Both the position numbers and the translations under genes were made by a program. This document shows positions 17,829-26,547 of a stretch of DNA of 64,000 nucleotides, piece after piece; the stretch's first letter is position 1, and every line of letters starts with the position of its first letter. The notes under the pieces are model-generated. The model saw nothing but the letters and a program-made list of their open reading frames with translations. It had not been told where the DNA came from and did no database searches. Origin of the DNA: Gammaproteobacteria bacterium (lineage in GTDB: Bacteria; Pseudomonadota; Gammaproteobacteria; DSM-16500); the NCBI GenBank assembly GCA_031291175.1, contig JARLJO010000045.1:1-64000 (forward strand), written 5' to 3'.

Positions 17829-20800
17829 TCAATTCCCATTCGAATAAACAGGCTCACTGCTTGGCACAAAATCGGGACCAACTAATAATGGCACCTGACC
17901 ATTCACATGCACTTCGTGATGCGGATAAGGCGGCTTAATACCATTTCTTTCAAATGCCTTCCAGATTGCCATCAATACTTCCGAACGGAAGACCAAACGA
18001 GAGCGCACTTGGCGTAAATTAACGAAGTACCGCACTTCGAATTCAATTAAAGATTCATTAAGTTCTTTTAATAAAACCTCAGGTGCGGGATCACTTAACA
18101 CATCTTTGTAATTGACCAAGACATCATAAATCATCGCCTGCACATCCGGTGGATTATCGTGACGATTAATTTTTAGCGAAATAATGCTACGAACAATACT
18201 GTCTTTGGATGTCCAGTTGGTAAAGGATTTACTGAAAATCTCAGCATTGGGCACTAATACTTCCATGTGATCCCAAGTGCGAATCGTCACGGCGCGACCA
18301 CCAATATGCGTCACATCCCCTTCATAACCACCAATTGTCACTGTATCGCCTACCCGAAGTGGGCGCTCAATTAACAATAAAAATCCGCAAGCAAAATTAT
18401 TAAATAAATCTCGCAAACCAAAACCGATACCAATAGAAAATGCCGTTGCAACAAAGGTTAACGTCTTAAGATCAATGCCTAAGACATTCAAACAAATAAA
18501 GACCCCCATCACAATCATGGCGTACTGACTGAATATTGAAATACTGTTTCTAAGCCCCATATCCAACGTTCGCGCAGACAATAAACGATAAACAAATTCA
18601 CGTGTCCAACGCGCTGCCCAAAACAGAAAAGAACCGATTAGTCCTAACTCAATAATACTGAGCGGCGTGAACGTGGTATTTAGCATATCCGCTAAATGAT
18701 AATGCAACAGTGTATTCAAACGACCAACGACTGGCGACTGTTGATCCCAACCGTAAAATAAGAACAACATGGCCCAACATAATAAAAACAAACCAATGCG
18801 CATTACTTTATCGATTGGCTTTAAAAAAGCTTCTGTCCACAGCCAACCATTCACCACATGGCGAATAATTAAATCGGATAACAACACCATGCCGTCGATC
18901 AAAAGACCTCTCAGTATCAAGTAAGCTACCAACACCACCAGGAAGATACTTTCATACCACGAAATCGTCAGCACAAGATTAACAAATCCAAACATGCCAA
19001 TCGCTGAATTAACCAGTAACACCAACGGCACAAGCAATCCAAGCAGCTGCACGACTTTTTTGAAATATAAATGCTTGTTATCGATATGCGGCAAAATCAG
19101 TGCTGGCATAATTTCCCAAGAGCGTAACAATAAAACTGAAACGACCAAAAGAAAAAGTAAAAACGTCCGATCAAATAAATCTTTTACTTCATAAATAACC
19201 GGTAATTGATGAACAAAAACGGTAGCAGCCGTGATAAGGCCTCCCACCATAAACGTCCATTTCAAACGATGATACAACCGAACGTCTTGTCCAGCGCGGT
19301 CATGAACCGTTTCAACTAGACAAACACGAGCCATGGTAACAATGACTTTAAAAAATAGCCAAATCAAAGCCAAATTAATTAAAAAACTCGAATTTTGTTG
19401 TGGTATGCCTAAAAAAGAAAATAACAAAACAACGTTGGTAATGGCTGCAATATCAACAAGGCTTCGACGTAATAACACGACACATAATCTTTTTAGATTG
19501 ATATGTCCATGCTCGTGTTCCGCCATGCCAGCTTTAATTTTTGTTAAAAAACGCCCGGTCATAGCAAAAAATACGACTAAGGCTAATTCAAACAACAATA
19601 ACAAAGAAGCAAAACCCAGTTTTATATTTTCTAATGAACGAATAACAGCCAACGATAAGGTTTTGACAACATGATAAGTTAATGTCGGAACCAACCAAAT
19701 CTCGGCACCAAGATCTAACCAAGCCTTTGTATCAAACCCAGGCAACCCCTGCCTGGAAGACAGCTCGTATTGCAAAGCTTGCTCAAGGGCAATGCGAAAC
19801 TTAATCAACTTTTTATCCAGCAGAACAACATGATTAGTGATAATAGCGTATTGACTTTCGAGTTTAGTCAATCTGACAAAATCCGCCTGATCATCACTGC
19901 CTCGGTCTTTCGACTGAGACAAGATAGCCTTGCGCTGATCTAAAATACTGACTCTTGTTTTTAACAACTCTTTAAGGCGCAGCAATTGCTTCGTCAATGC
20001 CTGCACTTGATCACTGGCATTATTTAACAAAGTAATTGAACTGCTGTGCGAAATCGATATGCGCAACTCTTGTAGCTGATCCTGATAGCGCACAATCAAC
20101 ATTTGTAAATAAGTGAAATTGGCATTCTCATTCGCGTAAAAAATCTCACGTTCTAAATTGGCATAGGCTTTTTTATCCGGTGTTTTGGCCGCTTCTACTT
20201 TACCCAATTCAGCATACAGCGTGTTTAATTGTTTTAGCCAATAACTTTGCTGTTGTTGAAAATCATTATCAGATCGCGCTTGGCGCTGTTTCAATTGCAA
20301 AATAGTACGTGACTTCATGAGCGCATTAATACGCGTATATTTTAACTTTTGCGCTTGCAAGATATGCTCTGCCACTTCTTGCAACTTGGATAAGTAGCCC
20401 GATCGATTTTTTTCGAGATCCAATACGTTTTGTTGATGCGTTAACATCGCTTTCAAATCAATAGAACGTAAAGATTCGTTGCGAGCAATTTTAGTACCAA
20501 AAGTACTATAGACATTTAATTGATTTTCAACACTTTGGATTTCTTTTTCTAAGCGATTAATGGTTTGTTGTGACTCAGACAATTCAATACTTAAACTGTC
20601 CAAATCTGACTTGGCAACAGCAATATCTAAACTTGCTTGATTGCGCAACTGCTTATTGGTTTGATTTTGAATAATAGAGAGCAACTGACTGTCTTGTTGA
20701 TTTTGCAAATTTTGTAATTGGTTTTCGGCTTGTGAGAGGCGATTTTTCAGTAACTCGGTTTGTTGTGAGATGAGTTGGCTTCTATCCAAATAAAAGGCAT

Positions 20801-20918
20801 CAGCCGTGTCTGTCACCGCACAATGGCCGTACATTGGTGTGAATATCAGCGCAAAGCTGAGTAGCCACAAAATTATTTTCACGTTTAACAAACGTTTAAC
20901 ATTCAGCTGTTTGTGCAT
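17829..20918 (-). CDS. MscK/KefA-type large mechanosensitive channel
   Basis: A 1029-residue protein. A signal peptide (about 1-34) is followed by a long periplasmic coiled-coil region (about 35-390), roughly eight or more membrane helices (about 425-810), then the MscS core: pore helix TLTFVATAFSIGIGFGLRDL (about 815-835), the segment FACGFLLLIERPLRVGDTVTIGGYEGDV, and the C-terminal alpha/beta region including VLVPNAEIFSKSFTNW. This is the architecture of MscK (KefA) and YbdG/MscM-like channels, which open under membrane tension during hypo-osmotic shock. It overlaps ampG by 23 bp and is likely translated from the same message. Confidence 0.88.
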   Translation of the reverse strand: MHKQLNVKRLLNVKIILWLLSFALIFTPMYGHCAVTDTADAFYLDRSQLISQQTELLKNRLSQAENQLQNLQNQQDSQLLSIIQNQTNKQLRNQASLDIAVAKSDLDSLSIELSESQQTINRLEKEIQSVENQLNVYSTFGTKIARNESLRSIDLKAMLTHQQNVLDLEKNRSGYLSKLQEVAEHILQAQKLKYTRINALMKSRTILQLKQRQARSDNDFQQQQSYWLKQLNTLYAELGKVEAAKTPDKKAYANLEREIFYANENANFTYLQMLIVRYQDQLQELRISISHSSSITLLNNASDQVQALTKQLLRLKELLKTRVSILDQRKAILSQSKDRGSDDQADFVRLTKLESQYAIITNHVVLLDKKLIKFRIALEQALQYELSSRQGLPGFDTKAWLDLGAEIWLVPTLTYHVVKTLSLAVIRSLENIKLGFASLLLLFELALVVFFAMTGRFLTKIKAGMAEHEHGHINLKRLCVVLLRRSLVDIAAITNVVLLFSFLGIPQQNSSFLINLALIWLFFKVIVTMARVCLVETVHDRAGQDVRLYHRLKWTFMVGGLITAATVFVHQLPVIYEVKDLFDRTFLLFLLVVSVLLLRSWEIMPALILPHIDNKHLYFKKVVQLLGLLVPLVLLVNSAIGMFGFVNLVLTISWYESIFLVVLVAYLILRGLLIDGMVLLSDLIIRHVVNGWLWTEAFLKPIDKVMRIGLFLLCWAMLFLFYGWDQQSPVVGRLNTLLHYHLADMLNTTFTPLSIIELGLIGSFLFWAARWTREFVYRLLSARTLDMGLRNSISIFSQYAMIVMGVFICLNVLGIDLKTLTFVATAFSIGIGFGLRDLFNNFACGFLLLIERPLRVGDTVTIGGYEGDVTHIGGRAVTIRTWDHMEVLVPNAEIFSKSFTNWTSKDSIVRSIISLKINRHDNPPDVQAMIYDVLVNYKDVLSDPAPEVLLKELNESLIEFEVRYFVNLRQVRSRLVFRSEVLMAIWKAFERNGIKPPYPHHEVHVNGQVPLLVGPDFVPSSEPVYSNGN

Positions 20919-22143
20919 TGAAGCTCACCTTATTCCGTATCAACCAAAGTATGATTAAACCCGGAAATGAAAACACGAACGCCCAGGCATAAAAACTCGC
21001 CCAGCCCATATGTAAAACCATCATGCCCGCCACGGGGCCCAAAAAGACCCTGCCTATCGCAGTCAATGCAGAAAGACAAGCATACTGGGTTGCAGTATAA
21101 CGTGGGTGGCAAAGACTCATCAAAAAGGCCACAAAAGCTGCCGTTCCCATGCCACTACAAAAGTTCTCAATAAATAGGGTACCAGCCATGAGAAAAAAAT
21201 GCTTGCCCGCTAAAGCTAAAACCATAAAAGCCAAGGTCGAAAATGCCTGCGCAAATCCAAAATACAATAAGCTGCGGTAGAGACCCAGCCTAATCATTAA
21301 TATACCCCCGGTGAAAGCCCCAAGGAGCGTTGCGGCCAGTCCAAATGTTTTATAAGCAATCGCAATTTCAGTGAGAGAGAAACCAAGGCCGTGTAATAAG
21401 AAATTACTGAGTAGGGATGCTGCAAATGCATCACCTAGTTTATAAAAAACGGCAAACAATAAAAGCAAAAGAATTGCATCACGCTTAAACAAGTCACCAA
21501 ACGAACCCGTCACGGTTTCGAAAATATCAGTCGGTGGAAATGCTGTCTCAATAGGTCGGGGAGCAAAGTAAGTCGCAATCATCGATATGAGCAACAAACC
21601 CGCCATCAATTGATACGCTAATCTCCATCCTAAATATTCTGCAATAACAAGCGCTAAACCGCCTGCCACCAATAAAGCGATGCGACAGGCAAATATATAA
21701 GTGGCAGCTCCAACACCACGCTCTTCGGGATGCAATACGTCAGTACGATAAGCGTCAATCGCAATATCTTGTGAGGCTGAAAAAAAGGCGATTGCCATTG
21801 CCAGCAGTCCCATGGTAACGGGATCAATCTTCGGATCTAATAATGCTAATAAAAACAAGGTAACACAGAGGCCAATTTGAGTGATAAAAATCCACCCTTT
21901 ACGTCTACCGCCTCGGGGAGGAACAAACCTATCCATGATAGGTGCCCACAAGAACTTCCATACATAAGGTAATCCGACTAGCGAAAGCGCGCCAATTGCA
22001 ACAATATTCACCCCCGCTTCAGTAAACCACGCTTGTAAGGTTGAACTGGTTAATGCCAACGGCAATCCGGAGGAAAATCCTAAAAAGAACATAGCCATTA
22101 TACGAGGATTCAATAAAATCGATTTCATGCTTTGTCGAGGCAT
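20896..22143 (-). CDS. ampG: AmpG-family MFS transporter (muropeptide permease)
   Basis: A 415-residue major facilitator protein with about 12 membrane helices and AmpG signatures: FSSGLPLALTSSTLQAWFTEAGV near the N-terminus, then GLPYVWKFLWAPIMDRF and ASQDIAIDAYRTDVL. AmpG imports anhydromuropeptides from cell wall turnover into the cytoplasm for recycling and beta-lactamase signalling. Some intracellular bacteria carry several AmpG-like paralogues with altered substrates, so the exact substrate is inference. Followed by mscK with a 23-bp overlap. Confidence 0.87.
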   Translation of the reverse strand: MPRQSMKSILLNPRIMAMFFLGFSSGLPLALTSSTLQAWFTEAGVNIVAIGALSLVGLPYVWKFLWAPIMDRFVPPRGGRRKGWIFITQIGLCVTLFLLALLDPKIDPVTMGLLAMAIAFFSASQDIAIDAYRTDVLHPEERGVGAATYIFACRIALLVAGGLALVIAEYLGWRLAYQLMAGLLLISMIATYFAPRPIETAFPPTDIFETVTGSFGDLFKRDAILLLLLFAVFYKLGDAFAASLLSNFLLHGLGFSLTEIAIAYKTFGLAATLLGAFTGGILMIRLGLYRSLLYFGFAQAFSTLAFMVLALAGKHFFLMAGTLFIENFCSGMGTAAFVAFLMSLCHPRYTATQYACLSALTAIGRVFLGPVAGMMVLHMGWASFYAWAFVFSFPGLIILWLIRNKVSFNAQTAEC

Positions 22144-22427
22144 ATCGGTTCCTTGCAGGTTTTTCTAGATTTATTTAAATAGTTAGAGCCACGCAACACA
22201 ATGGTTTACAGAAAAAGAAACATTTTCCCAAGCGCTGTACCGCTGATAAGCTGGGGTAAAAAGATCCAAAATAGCGCATAATTTTACCATTGAATTGGCT
22301 GAATGTCATTCCTACTTTGCATTCATTGTGACAGACTATCTCAAATAGCACTTTGTTGACATGACAAGTGCTCCAAGCCTCTATAAAATAAGTTTTCTTT
22401 TCTTCTTTGACTGAATCGAGACTCTTT

Positions 22428-23804
22428 ATGACCGTCAGCGTGTTTGATCTTTTTTCCGTTGGTATCGGACCTTCCAGTTCGCATACCGTAGGACCCATGA
22501 AAGCCGCAAAAACATTTGTGACGACACTGGATACAAATCAGCTTTTGATGAAGGTTCATACCATCAAAGTTGAGTTATTTGGCTCATTAGCTTATACCGG
22601 CAAAGGACATGGCACCGACTTCGCTATTCTGTTGGGTCTTGAAGGCCATGCGCCTCAAACCGTGGATCCCGATATTATCAAACCTCGCTCTTCAGAAATC
22701 ATCTTACAAAAACACCTGCGCGTTTGTGGCAAGCACGAAATCCCTTTTCACTACGAAACTGACCTCATCTTTAATTTTAAAGATGCTTTGCCAGCTCATA
22801 CCAACGGCATGCGTTTTAGTGCTTATAACGCTGAAAATGAAGCCATCAGCACCAATATTTTTTATTCTATTGGCGGTGGTTTTATTGTCGATGAAGCAGA
22901 AACGCATCTGGCCAAAACACCTTATGATCAGCCGGTCCCGTATCCTTTTGCTACCATGAAAGAATTATTCCAACAATGCGAAACCCACCATCTCTCCATT
23001 AAAGATATTATGCTGGCCAATGAAGCCAGCCTGCATTCTCTAGAATCGGTCAACGAACGTTTATTGGACATCGCTCGCATTATGCGTGAATGTATCGATA
23101 AGGGCTGCCAGTCTTCCGGTATTCTGCCGGGTGGTTTAAATGTAAAAAGACGTGCGCCCGAGCTATTTCGCAAAATCGAACAGAAAGGCATTCCGTCTAC
23201 TTATGAACATACCGACAGCATGTCATGGCTTAATCTTTATGCCATTGCAGTCAATGAAGAGAATGCAGCTGGTAGCCGTGTTGTCACCGCTCCGACTAAC
23301 GGCGCCGCTGGCGTGATTCCCGCCGTATTACATTATTACTTAACTTTTTATCCGGGCGCAGAGCCCCAAGATGCGATTGAATTCCTATTAACAGCGGGCG
23401 CCATGGCGATTCTTTATAAAAAAGGGGCTTCAATCTCAGGCGCCGAAGTAGGTTGTCAGGGAGAAGTAGGTGTAGCCTGCTCCATGGCTGCGGCTGGCAT
23501 CACGGCTGTCTTAGGTGGCAGTATTTATCAGATAGAAAACGCCGCAGAAATTGCGATGGAACATCATTTAGGTTTAACCTGTGATCCGATTGGCGGCCTG
23601 GTGCAAATACCTTGTATAGAACGTAATGCCATGGGCGCTGTTAAAGCGGTCAACGCAGCACGCCTGGCATTGCTTGGCGATGGTTCGCACCACGTCACAC
23701 TCGACAAAGTCATTGCCACCATGAAACAGACGGGTAAAGACATGATGTCGATTTACAAAGAAACATCATTGGGTGGCTTAGCAGCTAATATTCCGGAATG
23801 TTAG
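22428..23804 (+). CDS. sdaA: SdaA, iron-sulfur L-serine dehydratase
   Basis: A 458-residue single-chain L-serine ammonia-lyase that converts serine to pyruvate and ammonia. The N-terminal beta domain begins [20 protein letters not shown]. The alpha domain carries [18 protein letters not shown] and the 4Fe-4S cysteines in [19 protein letters not shown] and nearby positions. The ATG at 22428 is chosen over an upstream TTG at 22407 because it matches the family's short N-terminus. Serine is a major carbon source for Legionella-like bacteria in host cells. Confidence 0.95.
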   Translation: MTVSVFDLFSVGIGPSSSHTVGPMKAAKTFVTTLDTNQLLMKVHTIKVELFGSLAYTGKGHGTDFAILLGLEGHAPQTVDPDIIKPRSSEIILQKHLRVCGKHEIPFHYETDLIFNFKDALPAHTNGMRFSAYNAENEAISTNIFYSIGGGFIVDEAETHLAKTPYDQPVPYPFATMKELFQQCETHHLSIKDIMLANEASLHSLESVNERLLDIARIMRECIDKGCQSSGILPGGLNVKRRAPELFRKIEQKGIPSTYEHTDSMSWLNLYAIAVNEENAAGSRVVTAPTNGAAGVIPAVLHYYLTFYPGAEPQDAIEFLLTAGAMAILYKKGASISGAEVGCQGEVGVACSMAAAGITAVLGGSIYQIENAAEIAMEHHLGLTCDPIGGLVQIPCIERNAMGAVKAVNAARLALLGDGSHHVTLDKVIATMKQTGKDMMSIYKETSLGGLAANIPEC

Positions 23805-23819
23805 CCGGTACACAGAAAT

Positions 23820-23910
23820 GTAGGCTAGGTTGAGGCACGAAACCCAACATTACCTTATCGTTGCGCGACATTGGGGCGACACCGTGGGCTCTAATGATGT
23901 TGGGTTTCGC
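23820..23910. repeat. Dispersed 'cgaaacccaacat' palindrome element
   Basis: A perfect 13-bp inverted repeat (23838-23850 and 23897-23909) with a 46-nt centre. The whole ~90 bp is the reverse complement of a clearly related sequence at 55826-55942 and resembles 15101-15175. Together with the duplicated junction at 23962-24028 it accounts for the 305-bp gap between sdaA and the F-box gene. Confidence 0.7.
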
Positions 23911-23961
23911 GAAGGCGGGGACGTATTTCGAAAACTACTCTGATATCGAAATGAACCCTCT

Positions 23962-24028
23962 TTGGGCTCTTACTGGCCTGGTGAGGTATCATATTTGTTA
24001 CATCCTCTTATTATTTGAATTATTTAAC
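23962..24028. repeat. Remnant copy of the giant-gene/F-box-gene junction
   Basis: About 65 bp here match 26470-26547 with one ~11-nt deletion and few substitutions. The reference copy spans the last codons of the giant gene, its stop, the ribosome binding site and the first codons of the F-box gene. Read on the minus strand, the remnant still encodes NSNNKRM-stop, then MIPHQASKSPK, after which similarity ends. It indicates that a second such gene pair once existed, or that the unit was tandemly duplicated and then lost. Confidence 0.8.
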
Positions 24029-24109
24029 ATCGCATTTAGAAAACACCTGTTTTTAAATCGCATCATTCATACCTTTGTAAAGTCCCAATAATTATTTATT
24101 GCTGACTCT

Positions 24110-26512
24110 TTAGTAGTAGTAGTTCCCTGGCTTAATAGATCTACAAGCAGGTGCTTCATCTCTGACATTTTCCACATTCAATGGCTTTGCTGCAGAAGAA
24201 AAAAAGCCATGCTGATAACACTTCATCAGGCCATAAGCACTGAAGGCTAACAAAGCAGCGGCTAACAGGCCGATGGCAACTGTTAAGATATGAGGAACAA
24301 AAACGGATGCTATGCCTGTGCCTGCTCCAGCAATAAGCAATGACGTGGCTAATGCCAATGTCGCTTTCATGGTTTGCTCTAATCCACTTGCTTGCGGCTC
24401 TATTGGCAGCTGTATTGGATCCTGTATCGGCTCCTGTTTATATTCCGGTAAAACATTGGCGGGTGGATAGCCATTTAATCTATAGTTTTCCTGAACAACT
24501 CTACGAGTAAACTCACAGATAACTTCATCAGTTGTAAGTATTCGTGGTGAGTAGGATTTCTCTCTGATAGCATCACGCTGCTCAACGGAGAGGAGCATAT
24601 ATATTTCATTATCATTCAAAATAATATTTTTATAAGACGGGAATTCGAATGTAAGCGAAAACCATAAATCACCCGTCATTCTTTTCCTGATCGCAGGATT
24701 ATCCTGCAATAGTTGTGGCATTTTGTATTGGGCTTCTCCCATTAAAATTAATAAATTTTTATCTGAAAACAGGTCAAGAATTTCAGGCGTATTTAAAATA
24801 AGTTTACGATAGTCATGCGTTTCTTTTCCAAGCTCAAGCCATAAGTTCTCATTCATTCTTTCCTTAAGCGCTGGATTGGCTTGCAATAACTGTAATATTG
24901 TAGCGCACTCATATTTCAAATAATCCAACAAATTTTTGTCTGTCAATAAGTTGGTAATATCCGGATTATTTAAAATAACGTTACAATATGGCTCAGATTC
25001 TTTTGACAGCGCAAGCCACATATCCTCTTTCATTCTTTCCTTAAGCGCTGGATTATCCAGCAATAGCTGTGGCATCTCATCCCAAGTTTTTTTTGTTAAT
25101 TTTAACAAATCATCATCTGTTAACTGATGAATGATTTCCGGAACCGATAAAATTACGGCAGCTCGATCTGAAAATATGGCTGATTTCTTGTGATGCCATG
25201 TGAGCTCAATAGTCGCCATTTCGACATAGTGATGGCTTAAAAGTCGTTTGCGCAGCTCCGCTGAACGTACAGCCACTCTTAAAAAATCCAGATCATGACG
25301 CTCAGGCTGAATGCCACTATGTTTCACTGCAAAAACAACGTCGTCCGGCGATAGATGATTAAAGTGTGAAAACAAAATTGGATTTGTAATTAAAAGTTCC
25401 GTACTGAAATTCGGAGAGGCTAGACTACAAATAAAAAATATAGCTCCACGTGAGATATTTTCCGTTATTATTTTGTTGCGAAATAGATTAATAATTTTCT
25501 GATCCAGGTCAACGGGCCCTGGGAGCAAGCCAGCTAAAATGCCATTTAATAAAACCATATCGGACCATAGTTGTTCGATCAAATGAATGGTATCAATAAA
25601 CTTCTTTAAGTCTTGGTAGTCTTCCAAAGATATCTTAGGGGGTAGCGGCATATTTGTTAAGGCATTTGTTTTTGTCAAAACTGGTTTTACAGGAGGAATA
25701 TAACCACATAAGGTGAAAATTTTATTTACTAAATTAGGATTATTAGATTGCGGTAGAACATTAATGGATTGGCCTCTTTCAGGAAAAGAAAGCGTTTGCA
25801 CTTCTTCATCCGTCAGCTCCAAGTCGGTGACTTCGATAACCTGGTCTTTCTTAAAGTACGCACTTAGCTTCTGAAAATCTTTTTTTACTATAATTGTTTT
25901 TTCAGTCATTTCTTCAAAAACTATTATGCCATCAATGGAAATCAGATGCAGCTTAGGTTCTTCAACATGCTCCGGCTTCTCAAGGAATTTTTGGTAAGCA
26001 GGCGCTATTTTCTTTGCTAAAAGCATCAGAGAAGTAAGCTTTGACTCAAGCATACTTTGGGTGACACCAGGGTATAACTGTCGTTTTATTGCATTTTTGT
26101 AACTTACCCAACCTCTACCTTCTCTAACAAATAGACGATCCTGGATGGCATCAAGCTGAGTCAGTAAATCCAGGTTATTAACCCCAAATCGATTTTCAAA
26201 ATACTGACTTATCAGATTGAGATTGAGATTGGGCTCTTGATCCAATAGTGTTGCTGCCATTAATGTTTGGGATAAGGTATTTTCTTGTAACCACTGTGGG
26301 TGAGTCATTATATAGCGAAAGAAGTATAGAGAATCGGAGAAGAGTTTCATTTCCCTATTCACTTTGCGGACATCGGATAGATCAACATTTGATAGAAAGC
26401 TTAATGATCTTTCCCATAAATCATCAGGACATGAAGTCCAATCAGAAACATGCTCCGCTATTTCATTTTTTGGGCTCTTGCTGGCCTGGTGAGGTATCAT
26501 ATTACTGCGCAT
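24110..26512 (-). CDS. F-box-like eukaryotic-type protein, candidate effector
   Basis: An 800-residue protein. Residues about 28-65 (PDDLWERSLSFLSNVDLSDVR, then KVNREMKLFSD) fit an F-box: a Pro-x-x-Leu/Asp-like start, W-x-x-I/L-L-S-F-L, D-L-x-x-V-R-x-V-N-R. F-boxes dock onto Skp1 in host SCF ubiquitin ligases. Residues about 470-625 hold three copies of a ~58-residue unit (MPQLLLDNPALKERM, LQLLQANPALKERM, MPQLLQDNPAIRKRM). Two hydrophobic segments lie near the C-terminus (about 714-763). The ribosome binding site, GAGGATG, lies inside the last codons of the upstream giant gene, only 3 bp from that gene's stop, so the two are coupled. The alternative start MIPHQ (26500) is the one conserved in the remnant copy. 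Confidence 0.7.
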   Translation of the reverse strand: MRSNMIPHQASKSPKNEIAEHVSDWTSCPDDLWERSLSFLSNVDLSDVRKVNREMKLFSDSLYFFRYIMTHPQWLQENTLSQTLMAATLLDQEPNLNLNLISQYFENRFGVNNLDLLTQLDAIQDRLFVREGRGWVSYKNAIKRQLYPGVTQSMLESKLTSLMLLAKKIAPAYQKFLEKPEHVEEPKLHLISIDGIIVFEEMTEKTIIVKKDFQKLSAYFKKDQVIEVTDLELTDEEVQTLSFPERGQSINVLPQSNNPNLVNKIFTLCGYIPPVKPVLTKTNALTNMPLPPKISLEDYQDLKKFIDTIHLIEQLWSDMVLLNGILAGLLPGPVDLDQKIINLFRNKIITENISRGAIFFICSLASPNFSTELLITNPILFSHFNHLSPDDVVFAVKHSGIQPERHDLDFLRVAVRSAELRKRLLSHHYVEMATIELTWHHKKSAIFSDRAAVILSVPEIIHQLTDDDLLKLTKKTWDEMPQLLLDNPALKERMKEDMWLALSKESEPYCNVILNNPDITNLLTDKNLLDYLKYECATILQLLQANPALKERMNENLWLELGKETHDYRKLILNTPEILDLFSDKNLLILMGEAQYKMPQLLQDNPAIRKRMTGDLWFSLTFEFPSYKNIILNDNEIYMLLSVEQRDAIREKSYSPRILTTDEVICEFTRRVVQENYRLNGYPPANVLPEYKQEPIQDPIQLPIEPQASGLEQTMKATLALATSLLIAGAGTGIASVFVPHILTVAIGLLAAALLAFSAYGLMKCYQHGFFSSAAKPLNVENVRDEAPACRSIKPGNYYY

Positions 26513-26547
26513 ATGTTACATCCTCTTATTATTTGAAGTATTTAAGG
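26470..26547. repeat. Junction sequence duplicated at 23962-24028
   Basis: This is the intact version of the duplicated segment: 3' end of the 2417-residue gene, stop codon, and 5' end of the F-box gene. The two copies are direct repeats about 2.5 kb apart and bracket the F-box gene. Confidence 0.8.

Noticed and set aside
23861..24091. 76-codon plus-strand open frame
   Set aside because: It is composed of the palindrome repeat and the duplicated junction read on the wrong strand.
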